64,000 nt of DNA, from NCBI GenBank assembly GCA_024305405.1, contig JAKNDB010000076.1, forward strand, positions 1-64,000, in the 5' to 3' direction. Shown piece after piece: positions 11,588-24,000 of this stretch. The notes under the pieces are model-generated. The model saw only the letters and a program-made list of their open reading frames with translations. It had not been told where the DNA came from and searched no databases. The stretch's first letter is position 1, and every line of letters starts with the position of its first letter. Position numbers and translations under genes: made by a program. Origin of the DNA: Dirofilaria immitis (Eukaryota > Nematoda > Chromadorea > Rhabditida > Onchocercidae).

Positions 11588-11953
11588 TCATCCTCCTATC
11601 ACTGTTCCTGGTGGTCCTTTCGGTCCTTTAGGTCCTTGATCGCCTTGCGGTCCGTATTGTCCTTGACTTCCTACTCCACCTCTTCTTCCCGCGTCTCCTC
11701 TATCCCCAACCGGTCCCCTTTTTCCTCGAAGTCCTGGTGCTCCTGGTAGTCCTGTTTCTCCTTTATTACCATCCAGTCCATCCGGTCCAGGTGGTCCCAT
11801 CGTCCGTGACGGAGTGCAAGCCTAGAAATAAAAATTTGTAAATATTTTAAAGTTGCATTCATTCATGTTTTTCCCTGAAAACAGTCCATTGAAAACTTAC
11901 TTGGACCATGAAAAAGCACAAATAATCAGTAGAATAGTACTGAGCAGATGCAT
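11588..11953 (-). CDS. Short collagen-like protein, copy B
   Basis: Differs from copy A by only a few bases: one synonymous C/T in the GXY exon, one base in a T/C run near 11,872 and one extra T near 12,033. It has the same structure: GXY exon ending GTVIGG-TGA, short upstream exon with ATG 11953 and a hydrophobic leader, GTAAGT donor. Homology to A stops abruptly at about 11,457 on one side and about 12,222 on the other, so the copied block is about 0.77 kb. Same unresolved reading-frame question as copy A. Confidence 0.6.
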
Positions 11954-12221
11954 TGACAATGAAAATCTGAAATTGATTGTATTCGTGAGCTTTTTAGAAA
12001 TCTTTTAAATTTTTTAAAATATTCAAACTTTTAATTCTTTCAAATTTTGGAAGCGAGGAAGGAAAACAGGTGCCGAACGATTTATGTAAATTTCTTCGAA
12101 GATCATCTTCCAATACAAAATTTTAATAGATAAAATCGTTCTTTTATTTATAGTCCATAATTCCTAAAACAATTTGATTGATTAAATTTCTAATCGTTTC
12201 ATCGAAAAAATTATAATATTC

Positions 12222-13190
12222 CAGACTCTGCAGCCAGCTTTATGCTTATTTGGTAACACTGTAGAGAGTGAACATTTGAATACTTTATTATTTACTGAGA
12301 ATCTCATAAAATACACGCAGTTGTATCGAAATCGCGTAGATAAATTGTGATTGATTTTAATAAGCAGAAATTTGCCTGTTTTTCTCAAATCTTTTCAGCA
12401 TAATAGAACGAAATTTTCTTGTACTGCCTTTCCATATATCCTCCAAGTGCTAACTTTTTTCCTTTTTCCATTCACTCACCCGCAAAGAAATATTTCATAA
12501 TAAAGCTCAATTTCTAAATACTTTTAATTAAAAGAACATTTTCCTCCAACTTCTGCTGAACATGAAATAGCTTCATTATACCGCAACCATTATTCGATTG
12601 TATTCTTTATGCCTATCTAGAGTAATTTTTTATTATTTTTCATTTCATATATTACTTTAATATATTCAGTAAGAAACTTTAATTATCTTCAGATTTATTA
12701 GAAATTTACGATTCAACGTCGAAAATCAGATTATTAAAACTTATCTCTCTTCACATGAATTTCATTAAGGCTCGAAAATGATACTCTTCAAATATGAAAA
12801 ACAGGCATGATCAAATCGTCCTTATTATCTATGACTTATGCGATGATCTAGATTGCTAATATTCGGGAGGGAGTATGTCATTTGAAGCTATTAATTTAAA
12901 TAATATTTATTAATTTTATCGTGAAAAATAAAATTATGAATATTACTGTAATGTTAAATTTGCTTTTCCACTTCAAAATTTTATGTTAATTAATAATAAA
13001 ACAAAAAAACATTTTAGGAACCTATCAAACTGATATTTCGTTTTTTTCTCTTCCAGTAATTAATTCAAAAGGCTCACACATTCCGATGTTGAATTGACCA
13101 TGCGAAATTCTATAATGCACTGGATAGTCAAATTACATATCATCTAAAATATCTCAGATATCTTCAGATTTGGCGAAATTATGGCTTAGC
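12222..13190 (+). pseudogene. Decayed copy of the secreted-protein gene of 0.4-3.4 kb
   Basis: Runs parallel to 1,515-2,500. The exon at 1,520-1,634 (TTTGGTAA...AATACTTTATTAT) is recognisable at 12,245-12,345. The exon at 1,840-1,930 is near 12,540-12,620, the one at 2,091-2,187 near 12,770-12,845, and the one at 2,332-2,487 at 13,019-13,175. Frames are broken by stops (for example CAGTAATTAATTC) and the acceptor before the third block is changed from CAG to AAG. A further overlapping scrap of the same gene lies at about 13,186-13,320. Confidence 0.78.
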
Positions 13191-13339
13191 GTCAAAATCA
13201 AATATAATAATTAAATATTGTAAAAATTAGTCCTTTACTCACATCCACTTCATTAATCTTCTTTTGACAGGCATAAATTTATTTGAAGTATAGAAAATTC
13301 TATATGCGAAAAATTAACTCTGTCAGAGATTAGGTTTGA

Positions 13340-14500
13340 AAGCTTATAAAAAAGTAATTTAAATACATGTATAAAATGGAATAGAGTGGTGATGATAATT
13401 CCCGCATGATTAAAATGATCCTTTCCTCCAAAAATTTTTCAAGATATTATCACTTTAATCGAATTAAAACATATGACACTACGTTAGATTTTTAGCATGA
13501 TTTTTACTCACTTTTAATCTCCCAATAATTAATCAAATAGTAGAGCCTCTCACACCTTCAGAGAAAAGATAAAATTCGAATTTTATTTGCGCTCTTAATT
13601 TTCCACTGAATTATAACAGTCCTTTTCATAACAGAAATTTTTGAAAAATTCAGTTTTGAACCATTCGCCATAAAATTTATTTGATTATAACAAATAAGAA
13701 ATAATTTCACAGAAAACCGATGGCAAATTTAACCAAATTGAGTGCAATAAAAGTTTAACTTCCCATATTACTATTTTAGATTATTTGTTATGTATATTAA
13801 AAATTTAGTCTTAACATAAATAAGAACAGCGGAATATTTTCCGCTTTTATAGCGTTACAGTATTTTTTTTTTTGCGGCGAAAAAATTACCAATAATCTCT
13901 GTACCTTGTGATTGCAAATGAAAGAAGTGAATATATTAAGTTAAACTTCTCCGAATCAAAAAACATAAAGCAATAAGCAAAATTTTAAAAAAGCAAGATT
14001 TTACTGTCTTCAAATAATTAATTCTCAAGATACATTTAATTCTGAATATTATTAACTTCGCCTTATGAAAATTATCTTTCAACAACTGCTAATCATGAAA
14101 AGTAGTATTGAAGGTAATCTTATTAATAAACTTCTAATGTTTCGTTAGTTGTTGAGAGATAGGAAAAAAATAAAACCAAATTGCCATCAGAATTGACAAA
14201 CGAATATGGAATGAAATTAAAAATCGGCCATTTCCATCACCAAACTTCACCTACGATGTAGTAAAAAGAAAATGTCTATGCTATTATGATGGTATTATTG
14301 ATAATACCAGATTAAGATTTACGTATACGTTAATTCATCTGTAATCCTATTAATTAATTTAAAAAATTTACCAGTCGCCAGAGATATATTCCTTGCTTTA
14401 ATGAAAATGGTATCAGAAATTCAACAAATTCCCAAGAAGATATTGGGAAAATGCAACGGAAAAAATTTATAAAAACATTATGAAAACACCGAATATTTGA
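13340..14500. repeat. AT-rich intergenic DNA containing dispersed repeat block, copy 2
   Basis: No gene seen. From about 14,050 the sequence follows 4,690-5,110 with many changes (AACGAATATGGAATG, GATGTAGTAAAAAG, GGTATCAGAAATT). In copy 1 the same point leads into the bacterial fmt relic. Here only about 40 bases (ATTCCCAAGAAGATATTGGG) may correspond to it. Confidence 0.55.
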
Positions 14501-14505
14501 ATATT

Positions 14506-15528
14506 TCAATCATCATCAAAGACAATCCTCTTTGCATTACACGATGCTTTTAATTGTTTCAGAGCTTCATGCTCCTGTTTTTTAGCGATCCATGATGGAT
14601 GCAAGTTTTGATTTCCCAATGATTTCGTCGTGTTCTTCAAAACTTCTAAAATATGAACACAGGATAAGTTAAGAGAGGGGTGGTTTTTTTGAGATTCAGA
14701 AAAGAAAAATTCTGAGGAGAATAACATTTCAACAAAAATTTTTTTGTCAGTAAAGAAATAAGAGAGCGGAATTTAAACTGTGGAAACAATGTTAAACTCT
14801 TTTGTTCCATTTAATACCAGAGATTCATTTCAATATCTTTGCATATTAAATTCTAAGTATATGAAGTCAATATCTTCATGAGATTTCATATAAATTATTT
14901 GCTGTAACCTTTTAAAGATGAATCATTTCCAAGTTTATCAAGTATCATGGTATCCTTTCTTTTTCTGCCTCTTTCGCATTCCAGATCTTTCCTTCTTTCT
15001 TCAGTATTGATTATTTTCACTGGTACAATACTTCTAGTAGTCCCATCAGCCTCACTAATTGCGTTTTGTTTTGCATTTTCTTGTAATACAACATCTGAAG
15101 TACAAAGATCAGGGATTCTACATAAAATTTTTAAAATAATGAAAACCCAACCTCCATTTCTATCCGGTATGTCCAATGCACTAATTGACGCATACTCGTT
15201 ATCCTGATTAACATCTGAACGCAACAATTTGATGACAGCCTGAATGAAAAAAGTATCATTATTGATTTCACTAATAATTATTCATATTTTTTATATTTAA
15301 TAAAAGAACAAGTTCTGAAAAAAGTTACCTGCCCTTATTAATTACTGATTTTGGTAATTCTAATTTTGGCAAGTCCAAAACTTGAACAGATATCTCTTCA
15401 AATTCACTAGATTTCGTTTTATCTTTCAACTTTTTCGTTTTCGTCTCAAAATTTTCATCTTTTTCATAGCTTTTCGTATTTCTTTCTTAACATATATTTT
15501 CACATCTTGAGCATTTTCAGTTCTCCAC
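14506..15528 (-). pseudogene. BUD22/SRFBP1-like gene, partial
   Basis: The last exon (about 14,652 to 14,506 on -) reads [31 protein letters not shown] and ends AKRIVFDDD-stop. A C-terminal LHPSW..KK then K(K/R)I.FDD is the hallmark of the BUD22 / serum-response-factor-binding-protein-1 family, which acts in nucleolar small-subunit ribosome assembly. Upstream exons at about 15,241-15,156 (AVIKLLRSDVNQDNEY), 15,121-14,895 (Lys/Glu-rich) and 15,500-15,330 (KSSEFEEISVQVLDLPKLEL) fit a charged, Lys-rich protein. The exon near 15,440 needs a frame change to stay open, and homology to another duplicon begins at 15,528, so the gene lacks its 5' part. Assignment moderate. Confidence 0.5.
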
Positions 15529-15612
15529 GCGAAATTCTATAATGCACTGGATAGTCAAATTACATATCATCTAAAATATCTACCGAAACTTCAGAATACA
15601 TTTGATGGATTA
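15528..15612. repeat. Scrap of the secreted-gene pseudogene
   Basis: CGCGAAATTCTATAATGCAC and the following 50 bases repeat 13,103-13,160 almost exactly. The next part (CCGAAACTTCAGA) corresponds to the secreted gene at 2,472-2,485. It is joined directly to the truncated BUD22-like gene. Confidence 0.8.
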
Positions 15613-15770
15613 TTACTATTACTACTATCACTACATTAATCATTATTGTTTAATTATTCTTGATGATATTATTACTATTACTACTATCACTACATTAATC
15701 ATTATTGTTTAATTATTCTTGATGATATTATTACTATTACTACTATCACTACATTAATCATTATTACTAT
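15611..15770. repeat. Tandem repeat, 59-bp unit, about 2.7 copies
   Basis: Unit starts ATTACTATTACTACTATCAC and ends TTGATGATATT. The first two copies are identical; the third is cut after ATTAATCATTATT. Recent tandem expansion. Confidence 0.95.
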
Positions 15771-16171
15771 TTTAGAGTTAACATTTCTCTTCAAAGGAAG
15801 CACAATTAAGAAAAAGACTATAATAAATTTTGCGCCATAAGCGAAGTTTGTTACTATTGTTACATCATGAGTAGAACCGAGACAAACTAGGTTTGAAAAT
15901 TAACAGGTTTATTTTTTAATGGTTTATAAAAGAAAAGTCTGAACGCCTAATTTCCTACCTTCTTCCAATGAAATATTTTATATCGTCAATGGTACACTGA
16001 AAAATCAATAGTTGAAAATGGCAAAGAGTAATCTCATTTTCCTACATGACGATCTCTGCTTAACAATAAATTGTTTTGCATATGCAGAAAATTAAACGTG
16101 AGCTTTATTTAAGATGGAGTTAGAGAAAGTTAAAGAATTTAAATAATATCAAGTATCAGTCATATCCTAAA

Positions 16172-16411
16172 TCATTTTTGTGATCCTGAAATCATGAAAC
16201 TGGTTCTTTCATACAACTTTTCGCAGCTCTGATCAGAGATTTTTATCTTTTGAATTAATCTTCCTTCCGTTAAATTCAAATCATCTGTTAAAAGTTCCAC
16301 GCAGTTATTATTGATATCATCGATAATTTTAATGTTCCATTCGATATAATCATTCCATAATGAATTCTTGGAATGGTTCTTTGTTTTACAAATCCAAGAA
16401 AAATTTATGTC
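16172..16411 (-). pseudogene. Exon paired with BRWD fragments, copy C
   Basis: After a TAG acceptor the frame on - reads LDINFSWICKTKNHS, SLWNDYIEWNIKIIDD, LTDDLNLTEGRLIQKI and ISDQSCEKLYERTSFMISGS. It is a fuller version of the first exon at 7,275-7,455. That copy lacks a G in CTTGGATTTG and about 45 bp covering SDQSCEKLYERTSF. The exon lies back to back with collagen copy C just as the other lies back to back with copy A. Its place in the BRWD gene is inferred only from linkage at 7.3 kb. Downstream exons are missing here, so it is a fragment. Confidence 0.55.
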
Positions 16412-16640
16412 TAACACTCCAATTTCAAGTTATAAATAAAAGATTTACTTTTGAAATTTGTCTCATTGAATTTCAATTTGAATCTTAAAATTTTTTCTGA
16501 CATCTCCAATTATATTGTAAAATTTCTATGTTCTAATCAATCGATTTTGATTTGTTTCTTATATTTGCAAAAAATATTATAATTTTTTCGATGAAACGAT
16601 TAAAATTTTAATCAATCAAATTGTCTTAGGAATTATGGAC

Positions 16641-16648
16641 TATAAATA
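16641..16648 (+). promoter_or_regulatory. TATA-like box of collagen copy C
   Basis: TATAAATA, about 40 bp before the conserved GGAAGATGATC leader region. A second TATAAATA lies at about 16,431. Both are conserved in copies A and D. Confidence 0.45.
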
Positions 16649-16838
16649 AAAGAACGATTTTATCTATTAAAATTTTGTATTGGAAGATGATCTTCGAAGA
16701 AATTTACATAAATCGTTCGGCACCTGTTTTCCTTCCTCGCTTCCAAAATTTGAAAAAATTAAAAGTTTGAATATTTTAAAAAATTTAAAAATTTCTAAAA
16801 AGCTCACGAATACAATCAATTTCAGATTTTCATTGTCA

Positions 16839-17207
16839 ATGCATCTGCTCAGTACTATTCTACTGATTATTTGTGCTTTTTCATGGTCCAAGTAAGTTTT
16901 CAATGGACTGTTTTCAGGGAAAAACATGAATGAATGCAACTTTAAAATATTTACAAATTTTTATTTCTAGGCTTGCACTCCGTCACGGACGATGGGACCA
17001 CCTGGACCGGATGGACTGGATGGTAATAAAGGAGAAACAGGACTACCAGGAGCACCAGGACTTCGAGGAAAAAGGGGACCGGTTGGGGATAGAGGAGACG
17101 CGGGAAGAAGAGGTGGAGTAGGAAGTCAAGGACAATACGGACCGCAAGGCGATCAAGGACCTAAAGGACCGAAAGGACCACCAGGAACAGTGATAGGAGG
17201 AGGATAA
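16839..17207 (+). CDS. Short collagen-like protein, copy C
   Basis: The GXY exon 16,971-17,207 encodes [15 protein letters not shown] and about 19 Gly-X-Y triplets ending GTVIGGG-TAA; the last codons differ from A/B (GGAGGAGGATAA against GGAGGATGA). The upstream exon after TTTCAG (16,825-16,890) gives either a signal peptide from ATG 16839 ([17 protein letters not shown]) or, read through from the acceptor, [18 protein letters not shown]. Only the second keeps the collagen in frame over the CAA|GTAAGT donor. Spliced from the ATG it would give a 66-residue secreted non-collagen peptide ([15 protein letters not shown]...). The whole 16,196-17,413 block is an inverted duplicate of 6,291-7,490. 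Confidence 0.6.
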
Positions 17208-17474
17208 AAAATAGAATTTATTAAAGATATCGATACAATTCCTCTCAATCATATCAGTATTTCAATTCGCATAATTTTCATTTTCATCGATTTTTGAACT
17301 AAAGCATTTTAAACATCATGCCTTTAAAGATTGAAACATTTCATATCACAAATTATTGTTCGTTTCCATTTCATATCCTTCATTTTTACTTTTTTCTTTT
17401 GATGTATAAATAAATGTCACAAAATATTTTATTTCTAATTAAACAAAACTAAAGTTACCGTATTCAGAATTCTT

Positions 17475-17700
17475 CCAAGAATCTTAATTAACAATGATAA
17501 ATGATAATGAAAGCAACAATACGGGGAAAATGATAACAGTGATGTAATAATGATAATATAGTAATAATAATATTATATCTTGCGGAACGGAATGACAAAA
17601 TAATAACAATAATAATATTATTACTATTATTACTAATATCATCACCATTACTATTATTATTACTAATTATTATTATTGCTATTATTGCCAAACAATTTTG
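17475..17700. repeat. Imperfect TAA/ATT simple-sequence tract
   Basis: Low-complexity AATAATAAT / ATTATTACT runs downstream of collagen copy C, equivalent in position to the longer (TAA)n tract downstream of copy D. Confidence 0.75.
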
Positions 17701-17859
17701 TCATTCCGCTTCCCATTTATCAAATATATTAAGCAATGAAAGCCTAACAGATAATGAAAAATAAGCAAATCGTTAAATTAAATATGCATAATCTTTTACT
17801 ATTTGTCTTGTAAATTCAACGACTTATTTAAATATTGATTATTAGATTTCACATTTCGA

Positions 17860-18125
17860 TAGAAATACGCAGAATGGGCGATTTTTTTATAATGATGACA
17901 TTCATCACAAGTGATAATAACTATTCAGGATGGATTTAAATATTAATGGAACAAATTACTTTTGCGTAAGTATTTATAATGTGATAAAAAAAGGTTTACA
18001 AATGAGTCAGAAACATTTTAGTGTGTTTTTGGACTCGCTGAATAACTTATTTTTGTTAGTTATTACTCAAACTGATTTCTATCGAATCCGAATTATCCTT
18101 TTCTTTCAGCAAATCGAAAATAATC
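17860..18125. repeat. Outer part of the C duplicon
   Basis: Parallels 26,940-27,185: shared pieces include AATAACTTATTTTTGT/AATAACTTCATTTCTGT and CTGATTTCTATC/GATGATTTCTATC. It shows that the C and D duplicons reach about 0.9 kb past the collagen stop. No coding role seen. Confidence 0.6.
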
Positions 18126-18129
18126 AGTT

Positions 18130-20340
18130 TGAATGAAAATAGTAACAAGCTGTATTATTATTTCAATGTCGGGCCGAATATAGTTAATTTATGATAATCA
18201 TGAAAGAAAAATTAAAAACAACAATATAATTAAATGCGATTGGATAATATAGGAATTAGTGCGGAAGAGATTGCCGGAATTTATTCGATGGAAATGTGTA
18301 AATGAAATTATTTTTTGATGTTTGGAAGATTTTATTACAGCAATGTCAAATTATGTATGTTCAAAAAACCCAAAAAAAAGGAACTTTCAAGAAGACATCT
18401 CAGTTGAATTAGCAAAGCCATCTGTGGATGCTTTGATGGAATAAAAGATTTTAAGCAGCTTTCAATGAGAGTTGTGGAGATGAATATAAAAATAAAAAAT
18501 GAAATGAATATTACTAATCTTTTGGTTTGTTTATTGAAAAATAATTTCATCCTTGAAAATATAAATTCGAGGAATATTGAAAATGGTACTGAATACGATT
18601 TGATGAAATTGAAATATTCGTATAAACTTGAATAATTTATTTTGAAATGCTATTTAAATTGCAACTATATATTTGTGGAAAAATTTTGTTATTATAATTA
18701 CTTTAATTAAAACTGTTTAGGTGATAATACAAAATTAATTAATTCATTGCAGATAAAAGAAAACCAAATTGAAATTTAATTCATTTTAATTACAAGCAAT
18801 TATATAAACAGCGATAACAACACTAATTTTTCGTTGCTTAAGTTTTGAAAAGTATGTATAAAATTAAATTTTGATTTTCATAAAAATATTTAATAATTTA
18901 AATGAACGAATATTTTGGTTAACGAAAGAAAGAAATAACAGTTTTATGCAAACTATTTATTTATATCTGCTATGTTTTTAGTACTTAATATATTTAACAA
19001 ATTGAAATATAACAATAAAAATGTTCAACAATAATAGTAACGACAATAACAATAATGATTGTTATTATCGACACCACTATTATTAATCATTAATTATTAT
19101 TAAGATAAAATACTAAAAAAAAATCTTTTATTTATTCTTTTTTATATAATAAATGAATTTGTTGAAATAGATTAATAAATATACAAATATGCAGAGATAT
19201 ACTTTAGTATGCATAATTTAGAATTTTATAAATATATTTTTTTACATTAAATTTAAATAAAAATGAAATGTATTTTTGATTTTCTATCAATTTTAAAGAT
19301 CGTTGCAAATGATTATCATTCACATTATTATTAAGATTTTGTTACCTTGCCATTTATCAATTATTTAATTATAATTATCTAGGATATATGAAAATGAATT
19401 TTGGCTCATTTGAATAGATTTAAATTATCATAGAGTAAAATTTAATTATATATCAATTGAAAATAAAAAATCAGAAGATAGTTTGGTATGCTAAATATTT
19501 CACGCATTAAAAACATTTCTGAAGTACTTCAAATATTGAGTTCAAGAAATAAATACATCTTGCATTGTTCAGCAAATGTGCACCTACAACATACACCCTT
19601 TCATATGAGATCAAACACAAAGGGATCACTGACTTTTCTGACTTTCGTGTTCTCTTTGCGACTTAGTGTTGGTCACGTTTTCTTTTATTCCGAGAATCTT
19701 TTGCAATTTATTCGCGACAACTGTAATTTTAATATATATATAATGAATCATTTGCTTCATAAAGTTCAAATTCTCTGTTTAGAGACAAATACAATTTTAG
19801 GCCTATAAATTTCGCGACATAATAATGAGATGGATACATTTATGACACGATGATACAAACAAAAAAATCTTTTCTACAGTTGAATAACTTACTATCGCGA
19901 AGTTGTTGGTGAGCGATTTGATAGAACTATTGGGACAATAAAATATTAGTACGGGATCAACGTAGAACTAACATTGTAAAGTAGCACGAAAAAATGTACA
20001 TAGTTTAAAAAGGAAATAACGATTAAAATAACGAAAGCGGGATGATGGCGGAATTCATTAAAATGCTAACGAATATTTCGTAGAGACGGAGTTATAAGGT
20101 GAGGAAAATATGCAACAAACTGGAAAAGTAGAGTAGACAAAAACAAGAAGTATAATCATGGATGAGGCGCAAAAACAATCGCCTCTTTTATCCATAATCG
20201 TATACATGAGGTTTGAAACGTTGGAAAATAAGAATTCGAGCAATGCTATATATCCATATTACACAAATAAATCAATACATTAAAAAGCAACGATTTGAAT
20301 TATTCAATTAGAATACTGATAGAAATATGTTTTAAGTTTC
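18130..20340. other. AT-rich DNA, no gene established
   Basis: Only short frames. The longest, 19,488-19,808 on + (106 codons), lies in a slightly GC-richer island but has no recognisable domain and no splice context; it is listed under rejected items. No RNA gene seen. Confidence 0.5.
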
Positions 20341-21060
20341 TTGATAGAATTTGATAAAGCAGTGAATTGTTGACGTAGAAAAGCAAGTATTTCATTACTC
20401 TGTTCTTTACACATTTATTTGATTGACTATATTAAAGTTGTCATAATAATAATAAATATTCCATTTTCGGTCGCAGTTGAAATTTCAGTTAGAAAAATTT
20501 AGTTCATTATATATATATAAGATATCTTTGTAATTTGCAAAAACTGCAGAGATATAATTACATTAATTTGTACTATTCGAACTAAGACTTTCGTTGTAAG
20601 GTTTTGTTTATCCACTTTTTCAATCTCATATTTTATTTGACATGAACTAAATTTTTCTAATTGAAATTCGATGCTAAAAGTAGTTGAAACAACGAAGAAG
20701 GAAGTTGTATGACGAACAAAGTAAGAATGATAAGAAATAAGATATTACTGATGAAGAACCTGAAACTAAAGAGATAAATTTTTGATTAACTCAAGTAATG
20801 AAACAAATTTAGCACTTTATATAACGATGCTAAAAGTAGTTAAAACGATGCCATTCAATTTTACTCTATTCACTGTTTCCAGGTTATAAATTTAATTTCT
20901 ATCTTTTTATTCAATAATTCTTCAACTGCCATGTTGAGTATCGCAAAAGTTAAACTATAAACTTCTATTATTTCTGTATTGTTTTATATTGCATTATTTA
21001 TGAAGTTTTGCATATTAAACTTTAACTTTTAGTCATATAAGATAAGGAAGATTTCAGACA
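20340..21060. repeat. Dispersed repeat block, copy 3, with internal inverted repeat
   Basis: Diverged relative of 4,020-4,690. Within it about 20,483-20,508 (TTTCAGTTAGAAAAATTTAG) is the near-complement of about 20,642-20,668, giving 26-bp arms about 130 bp apart. Confidence 0.65.
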
Positions 21061-24000
21061 GCACCACTCTTCCTTGTGAATAAACAAACTACTATTAAGC
21101 TGTCTAATTTCAATAAATCGTATATCATTCATCTTGAATTCCTAAAGTTCAAATTTCTGCATAAAATTTCTGAGGTTAATTTGTTTCAGTTTTATTTATG
21201 ATCTGACCATAATCAAACTTCGCTTGTGTATGTCATAATATACACGATTAGCTGATGGTTATTTTCCTAATTATGCTTAAGTTTTGAATAATATCAAGTG
21301 TCAGGAAAATTCTGCAGTTAACTCCAACAACAGTTATAATGATTATTGTAATAGCAGCAATAATAATAATAATAATAATAATACTAAATGCATTAAGACA
21401 TAAACACCAATAGAATTTTACACATCAATAAAAGGTTATATCAATCTTTTATTATTATAATATAGCCAAATTCTTAAGTAACTGCAATAATTATATAAAA
21501 TGTAAAGGAGAAAAAAAGAATTGTCGCATTATGCGCCGACGTTCTTTGTTAAATACATTTTTTCTTATCGATTAATTGGTTGATTTAATTGCTTACTTAT
21601 TTATCCATATCTGTTGAGTTTCCATTGTTTAATATATTTAATAAGTGTCTAATAATAATAATGATGATAATGGTAACGACAATAAAGGCTATTTTATTAT
21701 CATTGCTATTGCTTCTGTTAATTATTATCATACTATTTTTATTATTGATATACGATTAAATAATAAAAAAATAATTTTAATGCTTCCTAATATAAGCAGT
21801 AAAATGGCTATGTATTATCATATGATTAGCAGCAATTATCAGAACAAGAAAATATTATTTCTCTCAAATAATCTTCTATCCTAAGATTAAATTATTAATG
21901 GCTTGAGTCTAAATGTTGGTAACATTTAAATTAAGCATTTTTGAAAATTATAAGTGATAACATTTCGATTTGTCTATTATTGATTGATTTATTAAATGAA
22001 TACTTGATACACTAAACTTTTTAAGTTGTACTTGACGTGATTAATAATAGACATATAATTAGCAAACTTTATTTATCTTTCTGTTATCGCAAAATTATCA
22101 TTTTTTCTTTTTTACTCTATCTACACATTTTTTAATGTTTTCTGAAATCCGAAAGCTATTTTTTCAAGACGAATAGTTAGATTGATAGCAACAAGTTAAT
22201 CAACCAATCCAATCTTCAGTTTAAAATTAGCAGACTTTAGTTTAGAATTATATCTATTAACCTTTAGTCAAAATCTACTCTTTTAATTTTTGGTCTAAAA
22301 TTATGCCTATCAAATCTTTAATTCAGAATTATACTTACAAACTTTTAGTCCAAACTTACACTTGCCATTTTAAACCGAAATTTTCAGAATTTTTAAACTA
22401 CTACTTTTTAATGTTTTAGATAATAAATTAAAAATCAAATTATTGTATTATTTGTATATTTTTCAAGAATAAATACAACTTGCCGCTTTTGCAAAAAATT
22501 AAACTTTCGTCATATCACTTTGTAAATTATAAAGTAATACGCGTCTTTCTGTGATCAACCGTTACACGTTGATTAATTTTATGTCATTATGAATTTATTA
22601 GAATTGGTCTATTTCATTTTCTCATTTTTGTTTGTTTTACTCATTTTTTTATGTTTAATTTTTATTCATTTTATCGTGAAATATTTCAGTAAATGTTTCA
22701 TTTAAGTGATAATAAGGCATAAACTTCTGGTGATATGTAAGTTCAAAATATTATTCAATTACTATATAGCCAGCAATAATTATCTTAAGTTTTTAAATTT
22801 ACTCGATCATTATAAAAAGGGAAATTTAATAAAGTTGTAAACTTTTCAATCGTTTTTTAATAATTATCTATGCAACATATGTATCCTTTTAAATTACAGT
22901 ATTTTATATTTAAAATAAAAAATTAACTTTCTGAAATTTTTTTGGAACTTTTGTTTTTACTTTATCTAAAAAAATATATATTTCAACGATGATATATTTC
23001 TTTTTCATTTTAAGTGTGTTCATACGAATATGCGTATTACATTTGACCAAATTTTAGTAATTAGAAAATAGCTCATTTCTCACTTAAATTATTAATAAAA
23101 ATTATAATAATCGTATACTAATTAATATAATGTCAAATAAGTTCATAAACTTTGTAGAAAGATCTCTTTATTCATTTGTTTGTTCGTTTATTTTGTTTAC
23201 TTATTCTTTTATTTTTAGTTATGGTATGAAAAAGGAAAGCAAATTAATAAAGCAAATAAACAAACAAAAAGACATAAAGCAAACTCAGCGGAAAGTAAGT
23301 CAATACAATACTTAAATCTATCATACAAATATTTTTATTCCTTATTATATTACATTATAACGTTTAATTGTTATTTACTCATTTTTATTAAATTAATTTT
23401 TGCTTTATTTATCTAAATAATACAAAAATTTAATGTTAGTTTAATGTTAAATAATACTATTTCCCAAATTTAATTCAACTAAATATTTCAATAAATATTT
23501 CAATGCTGGTATTACTGGGTTTCAACATAAGATTTATTTATGAAAAACATTTTGCAAAAACTATTCAACGAGTATATTATATTCTATTCGTCTCTCATTT
23601 AAATTATCCACAATTAAATATTCATTTTTTGTTCATATGACAAGGCTTATAATATTTTCTTTATTATGAAGTTGGTGATATTGAAAAATGGAAGAGTTTG
23701 GAACTACAAAACTTCATAGTCCTAGTTAATTTTAGCTTTAGATGAGCAAGCAACATCTGGTTGTTAACGAAATGGATCAATCGTCGAGACTGTTAACCTA
23801 ACTGTAAACGAAATAATTAATGAATATCTAAAATTTTGCACAGGTAAAACATAGAACGTATACATATATGTTTTATGCGTATAATAATAATTTGTAATTC
23901 ATCTACATTTATCTATTTTGGTCTTATTTAAGAAATATTATTTAATCAAATTACTTTTGTTGTTTATAACTGCAGTTATTACTGCTTTTATTATTAATAT

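Noticed and set aside
19488..19808. 106-codon open frame on + in gene-poor DNA
   Set aside because: No recognisable domain, no promoter or splice context, and no similar copy elsewhere in the window. Could be real but cannot be supported.
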